Positions 10,231 to 20,466 are shown, numbered from the stretch's first letter. The stretch: DNA of 34,019 nt from Paulinella micropora (GCA_009731375.1 BJOX01000192.1:603984-638002), one strand, 5' to 3'. Numbers and translations: made by a program. Notes: a model not told the origin generated them from the sequence alone.

Positions 10231-10451
10231 ACTTTTTAGTGCCTAATTTTTAAAAGAATTCTCACGAGACAACCGGAACTGTTTTTGTGAAAAAAACTAT
10301 AGTAAAATGTAGGAAAAGTCCCTAGAAATCGACTGGTAAAATTTCAGCTCAGTCCTTTGAGTCGAAGTTATTTTTTATTTTTTCAAAGTGCTGACCCTCA
10401 GGCTGCCTTTTTTCCATGTGAAGTCGTTCTTTGGGATTTCTCCCAGCCAAG

Positions 10452-10970
10452 ATGGAGGTGGGCGACACCCTTTCGATCCCGGTTGCAAAGTTTGGGAGGG
10501 CATGGGCTAAAAAAAAAATTGGGAATCCTTCTTATAGGGACATTGTGGCTTTGGGGAAGCTGAAAGAAAAAGAAACAAAACACCAAAAAGCTCTTGTTAC
10601 CATGCGTTTTGATGAGAAGGACTATTTCATGGGAATCAAGAGTTGCACCCCCTGCCCCTCGCAGGAGGGGTCGAGTTACAAGTTCATAGATGGGGATGGA
10701 GAAGAGGTGGAGGCAGTGGTTTCAGAGGATGGACAGGAGGAGGAGGAGGAGGAGGGGGAGTTAGAACAGAAAGAGGAGAAGAAGGAGCAGGTTCAGGAAG
10801 AGGAAAACGAGGAGGAGGAGGAAGGTGGTGACGATGAAGGCCCCCCCGTATACAACCCCAGCCCCTACACAGCCCAGCAAGTAGAGGAGGAGAAAGAAAA
10901 ACTATTGCAAAAGGGATTCGAATGGGTGACTGGAGCAGCGATCGACCTCGACACAAGTCGAGGTCGAGCA
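10452..10970 (+). pseudogene. piggyBac-type transposase, exon 1
   Basis: Translation from the ATG at 10452 starts MEVGDTLSIPVAKFGRAWAK. It continues through a lysine-rich part into a long Glu-rich stretch (about 10700-10840) and ends near LQKGFEWVTGAAID. There is no catalytic motif, as expected for the poorly conserved N-terminal part of these transposases. The next recognisable piece starts after a pyrimidine tract and AG at about 11263, so an intron is likely. Its 5' splice site cannot be fixed; AATGG|GTGACT at 10926 is one option. Confidence 0.55.
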
Positions 10971-11263
10971 TGGATTCGCTTTTCGACGTCGCCCCTCTTT
11001 CGTTCTTCTCTCATTCTCCTTCGAAATTCTCCTCTTGCTTCTTGCACTATTCCAGTTACCCTCACACTCACCAACACTTTTTCTATCTTTCTATTTTTTT
11101 TGTTTTGAATTATGTTTTGTATTTGCAGAGAGATTTGAGAGAGAAAATAAAATTTTGAGTCTTGTTTTTGTTGTTGCTTTTTTGTTAATCATGGTGTCCA
11201 CTTTGCCCCCTGTTTTTTTGCCATTTGCCATTTTTTTTTTTTTTTTTTTTTTTTTGTTTGTAG

Positions 11264-12560
11264 ACACTTGATGCATTTTTTTCCGACGTCGATGGTACCA
11301 TCTATACTGACCCTCACTTCAGAGGAGCTGGCGAAGGAGCAGTACCCCCGGTTGCGAGTCCCAATGGCAGAGGCAGGGTTTTGGAGCTTTTTGGGCATCC
11401 TTATCAAGATTTCCTTAGCCAACACGGGCCGCAGACGGTGCCATTGGTCGAAAACAAGTGAAATGGGTACAGATGGGCTACCGGGGGATGATTTTGGAAA
11501 GCTAATGCCCCTCAATCGGTTCGATGCAATTCTAAAGTGTCTAAGGCTTGGCCCCCCCCCCTACAGATGCAGACCCTTTTCTCCCTATTCGTGCTTTTGC
11601 AGAGGCGGTTGGTAAGAAGGCGGAGTTGTCCATAGTGCCGGGGGGGGGGGGGGGGGGTTATTACTGTGGACGAAAGCATGGGGCAGTATACTAGGGAGGG
11701 GATGCCTGGGCAAATGGTGGTTCCAAGGAAGCCCATCCCTGTTGGCAGGGAGTACCACACGGTGTGTGACGTGGAGTCTGGGATCTGTATCGCAATGGAG
11801 ACGGTGGAGGGGCAGGCGAGTGATAGGCAAAAAGAGTTCGTAGCAGGTCTGGGGGTTACCACCGCCACTACTTTACTATTAACTAAGCCCTGGTGGGGTA
11901 CGGGACGCATTGTTATCGGGGATTCGTGGTTTGCGTCTGTAAAAACTGCAATTGAGTTGAAGCGGTTGAAAGTGGGTTAGATTTTGTGCGCATGGTCAAG
12001 ACTGCACATTTGGGGTTTCCAGTAAAGTTACTGCATAGCTCAAGGGGGGGGGGGGGGGGAAAGGGGGTATTNNNNNNNNNNAAGGATGGAGTAAAGCTGC
12101 TCGCAGTACGGTGAACCAAAACGACCATAAATCAGCAGCAAATTATTGCCACTTGCTCTACTAGGCTACTTTGGCGGGTACACCTCGCAATGCGAGTTTT
12201 TCGCAGTCTATGCCACAGGTTCCGCGCTGCCAGGCAGTGGCCTTGTATTATTCAGCTTTTAACGCGGTAGATATTAATATGTTCAATTCCGCTCGTCATG
12301 GGTCAAATTCTCTTAATTTATCTATTGCCACTCATAGCTGGGTAGAGGTAGATTTTCTAATTTTGCTCGAAGTTTCATCATCACGAATGCGTACAGGCAT
12401 AACCTGAAATTTTTGACAACAATTTTAGCCAACCTTCATTTAATGAAAGGAGATGGCAGGCCAGGCTACTTCAAAAGCCTGCTTGCCAAGCAGCTCCTGA
12501 CGCAGGTGAACCAGGCTGAAATTGATGCTATCTTGTCCCCCCCCCCCCCCCCCCCCGGCC
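11264..12560 (+). pseudogene. piggyBac-type transposase, DDE domain
   Basis: After a T-rich tract ending TTTGTTTGTAG the frame reads MHFFPTSMVPSILTLTSEEL, then GFWSFLGILIKISLANTG and MPLNRFDAILKCLRLG, as in DDE_Tnp_1_7 proteins. Frame changes occur at the C run near 11552-11561 and the G run near 11641-11657. The catalytic Asp candidates are in ITVDESMGQ (11669), IGDSWFAS (11921) and FNAVDINMF (12270). RKPIPVGREYHTVCDVESG and LLLTKPWWGTGR are typical of the stramenopile/algal branch. The C-terminal ITNAYRHNLKF matches the family. Further breaks are a shift near 11977, a TGA where Trp is expected (near 12115) and a 10-N gap. It is non-functional as read. Confidence 0.82.
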
Positions 12561-12574
12561 CGGGGGGGGGGGGG

Positions 12575-12901
12575 NNNNNNNNNNNNNNNNNNNNNNNNNN
12601 NNNNNNNNNNNNNNNNNNNNNNNNNNNNNNNNNNNNNNNNNNNNNNNNNNNNNNNNNNNNNNNNNNNNNNNNNNNNNNNNNNNNNNNNNNNNNNNNNNNN
12701 NNNNNNNNNNNNNNNNNNNNNNNNNNNNNNNNNNNNNNNNNNNNNNNNNNNNNNNNNNNNNNNNNNNNNNNNNNNNNNNNNNNNNNNNNNNNNNNNNNNN
12801 NNNNNNNNNNNNNNNNNNNNNNNNNNNNNNNNNNNNNNNNNNNNNNNNNNNNNNNNNNNNNNNNNNNNNNNNNNNNNNNNNNNNNNNNNNNNNNNNNNNN
12901 N
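12575..12901. other. Assembly gap (327 N) between C/G runs
   Basis: N bases are bordered by poly-C then poly-G on the left (12538-12574) and poly-G on the right (12903-12926). The homopolymers are suspicious as sequencing or assembly artefacts. Confidence 0.95.
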
Positions 12902-13068
12902 AGGGGGGGGGGGGGGGGGGGGGGGGTAAGGATACTGACCGAGCGGTAATATTAATAATTGTAATAAATTTTTATTGATTTTAATATATGAAATGAAAGA
13001 TTTAATATTAATTTTAATAAAAATTTTGAATATTATTATTTTTTCTGACTTTGAAAGTAATTTGAAAT

Positions 13069-13103
13069 GGATGCCGGCCGGCATCCAGTAGCAGGCACAT
13101 AGA

Positions 13104-13105
<2 letters not shown>
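13069..13105 (-). repeat. piggyBac-type right terminal repeat
   Basis: The palindrome GGATGCCGGCCGGCATCC is followed by AGTAGCAGGCACATAGACA, the inverted partner of the left end (13 of the outer 15 positions match). (CTA)n begins right after. Confidence 0.8.
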
Positions 13106-13472
<367 letters not shown>

Positions 13473-13473
<1 letters not shown>

Positions 13474-13619
13474 GTACATAGGCCATCGGTCCTTTCCATG
13501 GGCTGATCGGTATAAAGCTCCTAGAGTAATGTTCTACGCCGTCACTTCCTTTATTCCACCGATTGGTGTGGAGACTTTCCTTATGGAATGGAGGACTGGA
13601 TGCACATGGCCTTTTGGCT
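13473..13619 (+). mobile_element. Short retroposon family B, copy 1 (gap-cut)
   Basis: It begins AGTACATAGGCCATCGGTCC after (ATT)n and runs to the gap at 13620. (ATT)n resumes at 13699. It matches 21191-21272 and the complete minus copy at 29308-29480. No Pol III boxes are evident. The gap very probably hides the 3' tail seen in the minus copy. Confidence 0.8.
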
Positions 13620-13727
13620 NNNNNNNNNNNNNNNNNNNNNNNNNNNNNNNNNNNNNNNNNNNNNNNNNNNNNNNNNNNNNNNNNNNNNNNNNNNNNNNTT
13701 ATTATTATTATCATTAGTATTATTAGT

Positions 13728-13814
<87 letters not shown>

Positions 13815-14082
13815 GGACACCGTGATAGCCCAGTGGTCAAGTTCTACCATCTGGGCCCTGTCGCCAGTTCGATTCCCGTCGGTGCCACCAGTATTTTCAT
13901 TGAACATACCGGTCTATTTCTGGACCAGTATTTTCATTGAACATACCGGCCCGTCTGGAAGTGTTGGAACTGCCCTTGCGGGGGTGTCATTAGAGCTTAT
14001 CGTCAATTCTTCGTACTCCCCTCACGGGTGAGACGATGGAGGCGCATGTGCAGAAATGCATCAGCCATTGACAGAGAAGCAC
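13815..14082 (+). mobile_element. tRNA-derived SINE, copy 3 (full length)
   Basis: Same structure as the copy at 739-1006, including the 36-bp internal duplication. The two appear identical base for base by eye, although they are 13 kb apart. (ATT)n flanks both ends. Confidence 0.9.
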
Positions 14083-14341
<259 letters not shown>

Positions 14342-15331
14342 GGAGGGGTGCACAAGATGGCACTCCATGGGAAGAGGAGGTGGTTGGGCCTCTCCCCACG
14401 AAGGTGACCGCTTGGGGAGGGCGGTCACCGGGATATGCGCAACTCTCAACTGGGCATTTACTCGGTAGGGGTTCGGCCAGGCAGGTTGTGGGGTTGTCTG
14501 TTGGATTGTTGGTTGGCTCGTTTTTCTTGGCTGTTGGTTTGGGTCTGGTTTCCTGGTTAGCCCATTTTCGCCGAATTTCCTGCCGAGTAAATGCCTGGGG
14601 GCTTCCAGTTCCGGTTTGGTGATCTTGTTGAGGTGAGCATTCGGAGGAAACAGTACCGAGATGGGTTGAAGATAGGATTCACATTGAGCCGAGATGGGGC
14701 TGAGTTGACCTGTTCCAACTCGGCTCCATTTCGGCTTCATGTTAATCCTATCTTCATCCTATCTGGGTTTTGTCTCCTCCCTATCTTCGCTTCTTCGGGG
14801 TTGCCTAACTGGAACACATGATGAGCGCACGTTGGAGAGGGGCTTCAGTCGGTCCCAATGCCTTGCCAGTGCCTTGCTGCGTTGCCGTGCCTTGCCCCAT
14901 GCATTCACACCCTCCACCGTTGCATTTCTAACTGAGCAGCTTCGGCTGGGATTACTATACTTGTCTGTAAGACCCTATAGGTACCGCTAGGTTCGCGCCT
15001 TCTATACCCACGTGGGGGAAGGAGTTTCAGCGGCACGCCGTCCGATCTGGCTCCACTCGGGGACACCCGTACCTCATGATGTGTATTGTTAGGAGCAGCT
15101 GAAAGTCCATAAGGCATGAGAGTAGAGGCGTTGGCGATGCGATGGAGAGTGTGTGTAGTGCGTGAGGCAGGTTCTGGCGACGCTGGGGGTGCTGGCGGGC
15201 GCCGAAGGGCACGAAGCGACGCGGCAGCGTCCAGTGACACCGGCGGAAATGCGTGTAGTGTGTGTTGCAGATACCGCCGATGCTATTTGCATGGACGGGC
15301 GCTTTCCTCGGCGTAAAGAGGCGCGGCGGTG
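14342..15331 (+). promoter_or_regulatory. LINE 5' leader with foldback structures
   Basis: The first 58 bases are shared with a non-autonomous element and are a candidate internal promoter. Three inverted repeats follow. GGTGACCGC pairs with GCGGTCACC (14403-14411 and 14421-14429). GGCATTTACTCGG pairs across 14453-14595. A long imperfect foldback has arms 14643-14707 and 14715-14780 around a 7-base loop. Open frames here are short and without domains. An in-frame TAA at 15314 closes the main ORF upstream. Confidence 0.65.
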
Positions 15332-18300
15332 ATGGCCAGCGACATTGGCCGTCTACTACTCTCAATGGATTACAAATACGCGAAGCACGGAGCTACCACT
15401 GTGGCCCTTATGGGACAAGGTAGAATCGCCGAAGACCTGGACAATCCCCGTGGGAATGCCTCTTCGACGGGCTCTGGCCCGATGTCCCAGGATGGGAGGA
15501 TGAGGGCTCGCGTATATGACGGAATTCCTGAACCACGTGGAGAGGCTATCTTAGCTGCGCCTCATCCTTCCTCCCCAAACCTGGCACACGGGTCGGCGCT
15601 TCAACATAAGGCGAGCGGCGCTATATGGCAGATGGCACCGCCGCCTCGACGGTACCGGCGGGTAGATCGGTACGACAAGGACGGGCGTAATCTGATTGTC
15701 TGGGGGCTCTCAGAACGCGCCAATCTACAGGAGATCGCCTCCAAAATGAGCGGTCTTGGTCTGGTGGTCCCGGTAATGGAGTGGCAAGGCCAGCGAATGT
15801 CTCGTCACCTGGAGCTGGTCTACGAGGACGATGACAGCAGGCAGACGGCGTTGCAGCAACTCAAACATCTCAAATTCTTCGGCAGAGGGGTCAATGTGGC
15901 CCTTGGGCGCAGGTTCAGGGACAGGGAACGTGTCCGAAGGCTTATTCGCATCCATCTGCGTGGGGAAGCGGCGGTCCGGAAGGAGGAAGCTGCGACGGGA
16001 TATCGCGTCTTGCCTCTGCATGAAGAATGTGTCGATGATGTGCAGGTGGTGTCTTCGGAATTGGCTGCCGATGCACCTAAGTGTGTGTCTGAGTGTGCTG
16101 ATGTGCATGTGGTGCCCCTGCATTCGGCGGCCAGTGCAGTGGGGGACCAACCTGCGCAAGCACCTGCAGAGGGGGGCAGCACGAGGGCGGAAGCCAAGCG
16201 CGGCCGTCGGGTCCGGAAACGAGCCAAGAAGCACCGCTCCAAGCAGTTCGATACCGGCTTCAAGCTACTCGTCGCGAGTCACAACTGGCAGGGTAAAACG
16301 GGATACGACAACGTAGGCACGGCGGAATGGGCATCATTCTACAAGCACGAGGGCTGGCTAGTCATCGGGGCTCAGGAGCACCGCATGGGCAAGAAGCAAC
16401 TTTCCAAATGCAGCCTGGATGGATTCCGGATTTTTGGAAAACCTGCGGAGGTCAGCGAGAAAAATCGCTGCAAGGGTGGGGTTCTATTCGCGGTGGCTAA
16501 CTTCCTTGGTCCGTATTGCAACCTGGTGTCAGCCCCCGTCGACCACCGGCAGCAAGTGTGGCTGCGTATCGCCTCGGGTGTTACCGGCGCTCAGGATATC
16601 TATGTGGGCAACGGCTACTTTCCCCAGGAAACGCAGGAAGAAGAGTCGTCAGAGGCGTATGCGGCCTGGCAGGCAGCTATAGCTTTTTTTGGAGCCAAAG
16701 GTCTTGTGGTCACGGTGGCGGATGCCAACGCGAAGCTCGGGCCGGCATGCAGCCGAAAAGAGGAGGGCATCGTCGGTCAGCACGGGGAGGTCGATGATAA
16801 GGGAGCACCGGTACGTTCGGAGAACGGCAAGAGACTCGCGGCTGTCCTCGTCGCTACGGGCCTGCGAAATCTGAGCGGCTTCTCGTGCCCAGTGGAAGGG
16901 TCCTACTGGTGGTCCCGGCGTGAGCAGCGCGGCATGGGCACAGGCAAGCACCTCCTCGATTACATCTGCGCGTCGCCTGGCTTGGCATCTGGAGCAAAGT
17001 TCGGAGTATGCGAAGATGATCTTGATACGGACCACAAGGCAGTATGGGCCGAACTGACGTGGAGCGGCCAGCGCCGGCCAAAGCGGGCTGCGAAACCTTA
17101 CAGGTCCTTTCGTGTTGATAAGCTTATTGGTGCTGGTGTCTCGGGTAATGATCACGCTGCGAAGCAAGCGCTGGATTATCTACGCGACAAGTTCGATGAC
17201 GTATTCCAGCATTGCCTACAGAAGCTTGGAGTGCATCAGCTGCCTGAGCTTGACCTATCGGGTGGTGCCGACAGCCAACGGGTGGTAGATGACGTCACCG
17301 AGCGAGTGGCGCAGTCCTTCCGAATGGCGGCGCACCGGGTCCTTGGCTCCAGATGTATACGACCCCGTTTCACCAACAATTGGTTCGACGGGGAGCTAAA
17401 GGAGCTCATTCAGCAGCGCCGGGAGGCCTACGCAGCATACAGGAGGGATGAATCGAATGCGGAAGCCCGTCTGAATTGGCTACGGCTCCGCAAGCAAATT
17501 CGGAAGGCAACTCGGGCCAAGAAGTCCGCCTCCTTCAAGCAAGTGCAGGAAGAAGCGGTCAAATGTCAACGCGAGCAATCCTCAAAGCGCTTTTGGCTAC
17601 TCGCGAAGCGGCTTGGCGGGGCACGCAGAACGAAGGTCTCCGCGCCGGTGCAAAGGGAGGATGGCTCACTGGCGTGTACGCTGCCGGAAAAGGTCGCTCG
17701 GTGGGAGGAATTTCGGAAAAATTCGGTGAAGCCACGGGAAAATCCGGCAAGTGCGGCTGTTGTGGTGGAGTGCTGTGCAGAAGCAGGCTCGCTGGAGTGG
17801 GAGGAAGCCGAAGCTAAGCGGCAGTTCCACTGGAACGATCGCTTCAGAGATGAGGTGGCCCGGGCTATGAAGGAGCACGAAGTAGGTGAAGACACTTGCG
17901 AAGAGCTGGACAAGCCGTTCACGCAAGAGGAGGTCCTTGCAAGGCAACGTGCCCTGAATAACCACAAAGCTTGTGGCGAGGACAAAGTGAAGAACGAGAT
18001 GCTCAAGTATGGCGGCGCCTACATCAATGGCTACTTAACGCAGTACTTCAACTGGATTCGAGAAGCCGAGAGGACTCCAAAAGCTTGGGGCAAGGGAATC
18101 ATCGTCAATATCCCCAAGGGTGGGGATCCTACGGATCCTGACAACTGGAGGGATATCTCGATTATTAGTTGCCTTGGTAAGCTGTATCTGTCCTTATTAG
18201 CTACTCGTCTAACGCTCTTCGTGGATGGCCCGGATAAGCTACGTCCAGAGCAGGGAGGCTTCCGCCCGGGGCGTCGCACTACGGATCAGGTCTTTACCCT

Positions 18301-20440
18301 TTGGCAGAGGTTGAAGGGGCGTCAGCAGCAGAAGCGGGAGTCGTATGTCCTGTTCGTCGATCTACGCAAGGCTTTCCCGTCTGTTTGGAGAGATGGCCTA
18401 TTTGAGAGGCTCTGGAAGCTGGGTGTAAGGGGCAAGTTCTGGCGCACGCTACGCAGGTGCTACGAGCAGACTTCGTCGCAAGTGCTAGTTGATGGAGCAC
18501 TCACCCCCGAAGTACTGGAGGGTGTAGGCGTCCAACAGGGGTCCCCTCTCTCTCCCACACTCTTCAACGTCTTTATGGATGAGCTGTGTGATCGGCTGGC
18601 GAGTGCCCTCAAGATCACGGATGTGAAGCGGCTGAACGACATCAAGGCACTTCTATACGCGGACGACGTGGCCCTCATCGCTCACAGTCGCACCGAGCTC
18701 CAGAAGATGGTCAATGTTGTGGCCAAGTTCGCGGAAGATTACCGGCTGGAAGTCAACTTGAAGCCCGGCAAGACGGAAATCATGCCCATTTACACGTCGA
18801 GCAAGGCGAAACGACCAAGTATCAGGGAGCGAGGTGAGCCCGTGGTGTGGTTTCGCGGCCAGAAGCTTTGTGTCACCAGTCAGTACAAGTACCTGGGAGT
18901 GGTTATCACCGACGACCTGAAGTGGAAGGAGCAGGCCCTGCGGGCTACGCGTGTCACTGAAGTCGCCACCGCAGGTTGGTACTCTTTGTGGTGTGCAGGT
19001 GAGATACAAGCTAGGTATCGTCTCATGTGCTGGAATCAACTTGTGGGGGCCAAGCTGAAGTACGCCTTCGATGTCTGGCGTGCCCCCGTATCGCAGCTCA
19101 CCAAGCTGGAGGCAGCAATGCTGCGCCCCATGAGGATGATTCTCGGCATCAGCCCTAAGACAAGCAAGTGGATTACACTCTTTCTGGCGCGCTCTTTGAG
19201 TGCGGAGCGTTTGCGGCGGGCGGCGCAACTGAAGTTCTATGGACGGCTGCGTGTTCTACCGGAGAAGCGATTTCCTGTCATCGCATCTCAAGTCAAATCC
19301 GACTGGACTGCGGAGGCCGAAGGCGCTATCAGGGACTCAATGGATCTACAACAAGGGCTTCAGGAGCTCCTAAATAGCTCAGAGAAGGACCTCGAGGGTT
19401 GGTGTTCGACTGTGGACAAGTGGGCCCTTCAGCAGGACGTCAAGATGGTGCAGCAACTGATGTGGGACAAGCGAGAGGCAGGCAGCGATCTTACTGATGG
19501 CCTGCGAGTCATCCTAAGACAAGTCTTTGGAACTAAGGAGTTCCCAAGATGGGTAGCCCTTGATGATGCGCATTATAATCTGCTTCGGAGAAGGTTGCTC
19601 AGCTGCAACAACCGCCTTCGGTTGTACCGCAGCAAGTTGGTCAGTGGCATGTCCCCTCGCTGCTTCTGTTGTCATGATGATGTCAATGAGTCCCTTGCGC
19701 ACTTCTTATGGGATTGCCCCATGCATGAGGGGAGACGTAAGCAGCTGTTGCTGAGTATGCAGAGGCTCGGTGGCATGGCTGTGGGGGGTGCTGAGGGGGA
19801 TGGAGGGAGTGAGGAGGGTGGTGAGGTCGTAGGCGGTGAGGTTGTGGTGGAGGATGTGTTGCTTGGGCGGGAGCGGGAGGGCTCTGTGCGGCAGGGTTGG
19901 GATGATATGTCGCCTGTGGATCAATCACGATTGTTTTGTAAGCTTTTTCAGGGGAAGTCGCGCTTCCGCAGTAACTTTAGGCTTGCTGCGTTGTTAGGGG
20001 TTACAGCGTTGCGTCCCCCTCCAAAGTTGGATGTGTTGTTTGGATCATATGTGTCTGAGTGTTGGTCTGCTAGGGAGGGTAAAAGGGAGGAGCTTGGGGT
20101 GGAGGATGGGGGCGAGGAGGTGATTGACCTCACTGAGGTTCCATCAGCTTCTGTCCCACCCTCTCCCCCAAGTGACGTTGATGTTGCGCGGCGCGGCCGT
20201 CCGCGCAGTGTGGACGTCCTGGCTAGAGAGAGGGGTTCGGGAGCGCAGCGTAGTGTCTCCGAGTTCTTCTCTTCAGCTAACACCCTCGCATCTAGCTCTT
20301 CATGCACTTCACAGCCCCCATCTGCCCCTGCTGTTGCTGTTGCTGCTATGTCTGTTTGGTGTTCTGACAATGCGTTGGGATCGGCTGACCCCGGTGACCC
20401 AATGGAGGCACATGTCCAGGATCTGGATCTGATGCTATAG
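15332..20440 (+). CDS. LINE polyprotein: RRM-like, APE, RT, zinc knuckle
   Basis: 1702 residues from the ATG at 15332; TAA lies 18 bases upstream in frame. Residues ~115-205 (RNLIVWGLSERANLQEI onward) resemble the RRM-like nucleic-acid-binding part of LINE ORF1 proteins. Residues ~310-580 are the APE endonuclease: Asn318 (ASHNWQGK), Glu349 (AQEHRM), Asp464/Asn466 (ADANAKLG), LLDYIC, Asp567/His568 (DTDHKAV). The RT follows: NIPKGG, PEQGGFRPGRRTTDQVF, Asp1010 (LFVDLRKAF), QQGSPLSPTLFNVFMDEL and YADD with Asp1111/Asp1112. A C-X2-C-X9-H-X4-C knuckle starts at Cys1444. The tail contains VIDLT (1597-1601) and QRSVSEFF (1639-1646). All expected catalytic residues are present. It would nick target DNA and copy the RNA into it. 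GC-rich codons contrast with the AT-rich flanks. Confidence 0.93.
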   Translation: MASDIGRLLLSMDYKYAKHGATTVALMGQGRIAEDLDNPRGNASSTGSGPMSQDGRMRARVYDGIPEPRGEAILAAPHPSSPNLAHGSALQHKASGAIWQMAPPPRRYRRVDRYDKDGRNLIVWGLSERANLQEIASKMSGLGLVVPVMEWQGQRMSRHLELVYEDDDSRQTALQQLKHLKFFGRGVNVALGRRFRDRERVRRLIRIHLRGEAAVRKEEAATGYRVLPLHEECVDDVQVVSSELAADAPKCVSECADVHVVPLHSAASAVGDQPAQAPAEGGSTRAEAKRGRRVRKRAKKHRSKQFDTGFKLLVASHNWQGKTGYDNVGTAEWASFYKHEGWLVIGAQEHRMGKKQLSKCSLDGFRIFGKPAEVSEKNRCKGGVLFAVANFLGPYCNLVSAPVDHRQQVWLRIASGVTGAQDIYVGNGYFPQETQEEESSEAYAAWQAAIAFFGAKGLVVTVADANAKLGPACSRKEEGIVGQHGEVDDKGAPVRSENGKRLAAVLVATGLRNLSGFSCPVEGSYWWSRREQRGMGTGKHLLDYICASPGLASGAKFGVCEDDLDTDHKAVWAELTWSGQRRPKRAAKPYRSFRVDKLIGAGVSGNDHAAKQALDYLRDKFDDVFQHCLQKLGVHQLPELDLSGGADSQRVVDDVTERVAQSFRMAAHRVLGSRCIRPRFTNNWFDGELKELIQQRREAYAAYRRDESNAEARLNWLRLRKQIRKATRAKKSASFKQVQEEAVKCQREQSSKRFWLLAKRLGGARRTKVSAPVQREDGSLACTLPEKVARWEEFRKNSVKPRENPASAAVVVECCAEAGSLEWEEAEAKRQFHWNDRFRDEVARAMKEHEVGEDTCEELDKPFTQEEVLARQRALNNHKACGEDKVKNEMLKYGGAYINGYLTQYFNWIREAERTPKAWGKGIIVNIPKGGDPTDPDNWRDISIISCLGKLYLSLLATRLTLFVDGPDKLRPEQGGFRPGRRTTDQVFTLWQRLKGRQQQKRESYVLFVDLRKAFPSVWRDGLFERLWKLGVRGKFWRTLRRCYEQTSSQVLVDGALTPEVLEGVGVQQGSPLSPTLFNVFMDELCDRLASALKITDVKRLNDIKALLYADDVALIAHSRTELQKMVNVVAKFAEDYRLEVNLKPGKTEIMPIYTSSKAKRPSIRERGEPVVWFRGQKLCVTSQYKYLGVVITDDLKWKEQALRATRVTEVATAGWYSLWCAGEIQARYRLMCWNQLVGAKLKYAFDVWRAPVSQLTKLEAAMLRPMRMILGISPKTSKWITLFLARSLSAERLRRAAQLKFYGRLRVLPEKRFPVIASQVKSDWTAEAEGAIRDSMDLQQGLQELLNSSEKDLEGWCSTVDKWALQQDVKMVQQLMWDKREAGSDLTDGLRVILRQVFGTKEFPRWVALDDAHYNLLRRRLLSCNNRLRLYRSKLVSGMSPRCFCCHDDVNESLAHFLWDCPMHEGRRKQLLLSMQRLGGMAVGGAEGDGGSEEGGEVVGGEVVVEDVLLGREREGSVRQGWDDMSPVDQSRLFCKLFQGKSRFRSNFRLAALLGVTALRPPPKLDVLFGSYVSECWSAREGKREELGVEDGGEEVIDLTEVPSASVPPSPPSDVDVARRGRPRSVDVLARERGSGAQRSVSEFFSSANTLASSSSCTSQPPSAPAVAVAAMSVWCSDNALGSADPGDPMEAHVQDLDLML

Positions 20441-20459
20441 TCTGAGGAAGCCTATTATT
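20402..20459 (+). promoter_or_regulatory. LINE 3' recognition tail shared with SINEs
   Basis: ATGGAGGCACATGTCCAG (coding MEAHVQ) matches the SINE tail ATGGAGGCGCATGTGCAG at 16 of 18 bases. After the stop codon, GAGGAAGCCTATTATT resembles the SINE's GAGAAGCACTATTATT. In LINE/SINE pairs such a shared 3' end is what the LINE RT recognises. Confidence 0.7.
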
Positions 20460-20466
20460 ATTATTA

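Larger units (their letters stand above)
10178..13105 (+). mobile_element. piggyBac-type DNA transposon, decayed
   Basis: Terminal inverted repeats bound a broken piggyBac-family transposase. The left end is TGTCTGTATGCCTGC and the right end, reversed, is TGTCTATGTGCCTGC. Next to each is the same perfect 18-bp palindrome GGATGCCGGCCGGCATCC (10193-10210 and 13069-13086). CTAC is found on both flanks, so a 4-bp duplication is possible, but piggyBac elements normally duplicate TTAA and here the target is (CTA)n. A 327-N gap lies inside. Confidence 0.78.
14342..20453 (+). mobile_element. Full-length non-LTR retrotransposon (LINE)
   Basis: A 6.1-kb element lies between two (ATT)n arrays. It has a 990-bp 5' leader, a single intact ORF with endonuclease and reverse transcriptase, and only 12 bases between the stop codon and the (TATT) tail. 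The 5' boundary is supported by a second element (30783-31363, minus) whose first 58 bases match 14342-14399 at 53 positions and also follow (ATT)n. The 3' end matches the tail of the tRNA-SINEs. There are no frameshifts, stops or gaps, so it may be recently or currently active. Confidence 0.88.

Noticed and set aside
15725-17167. Minus-strand and alternate frames within the LINE
   Set aside because: Shadow frames of the GC-rich LINE ORF, which alone carries APE, RT and zinc motifs.
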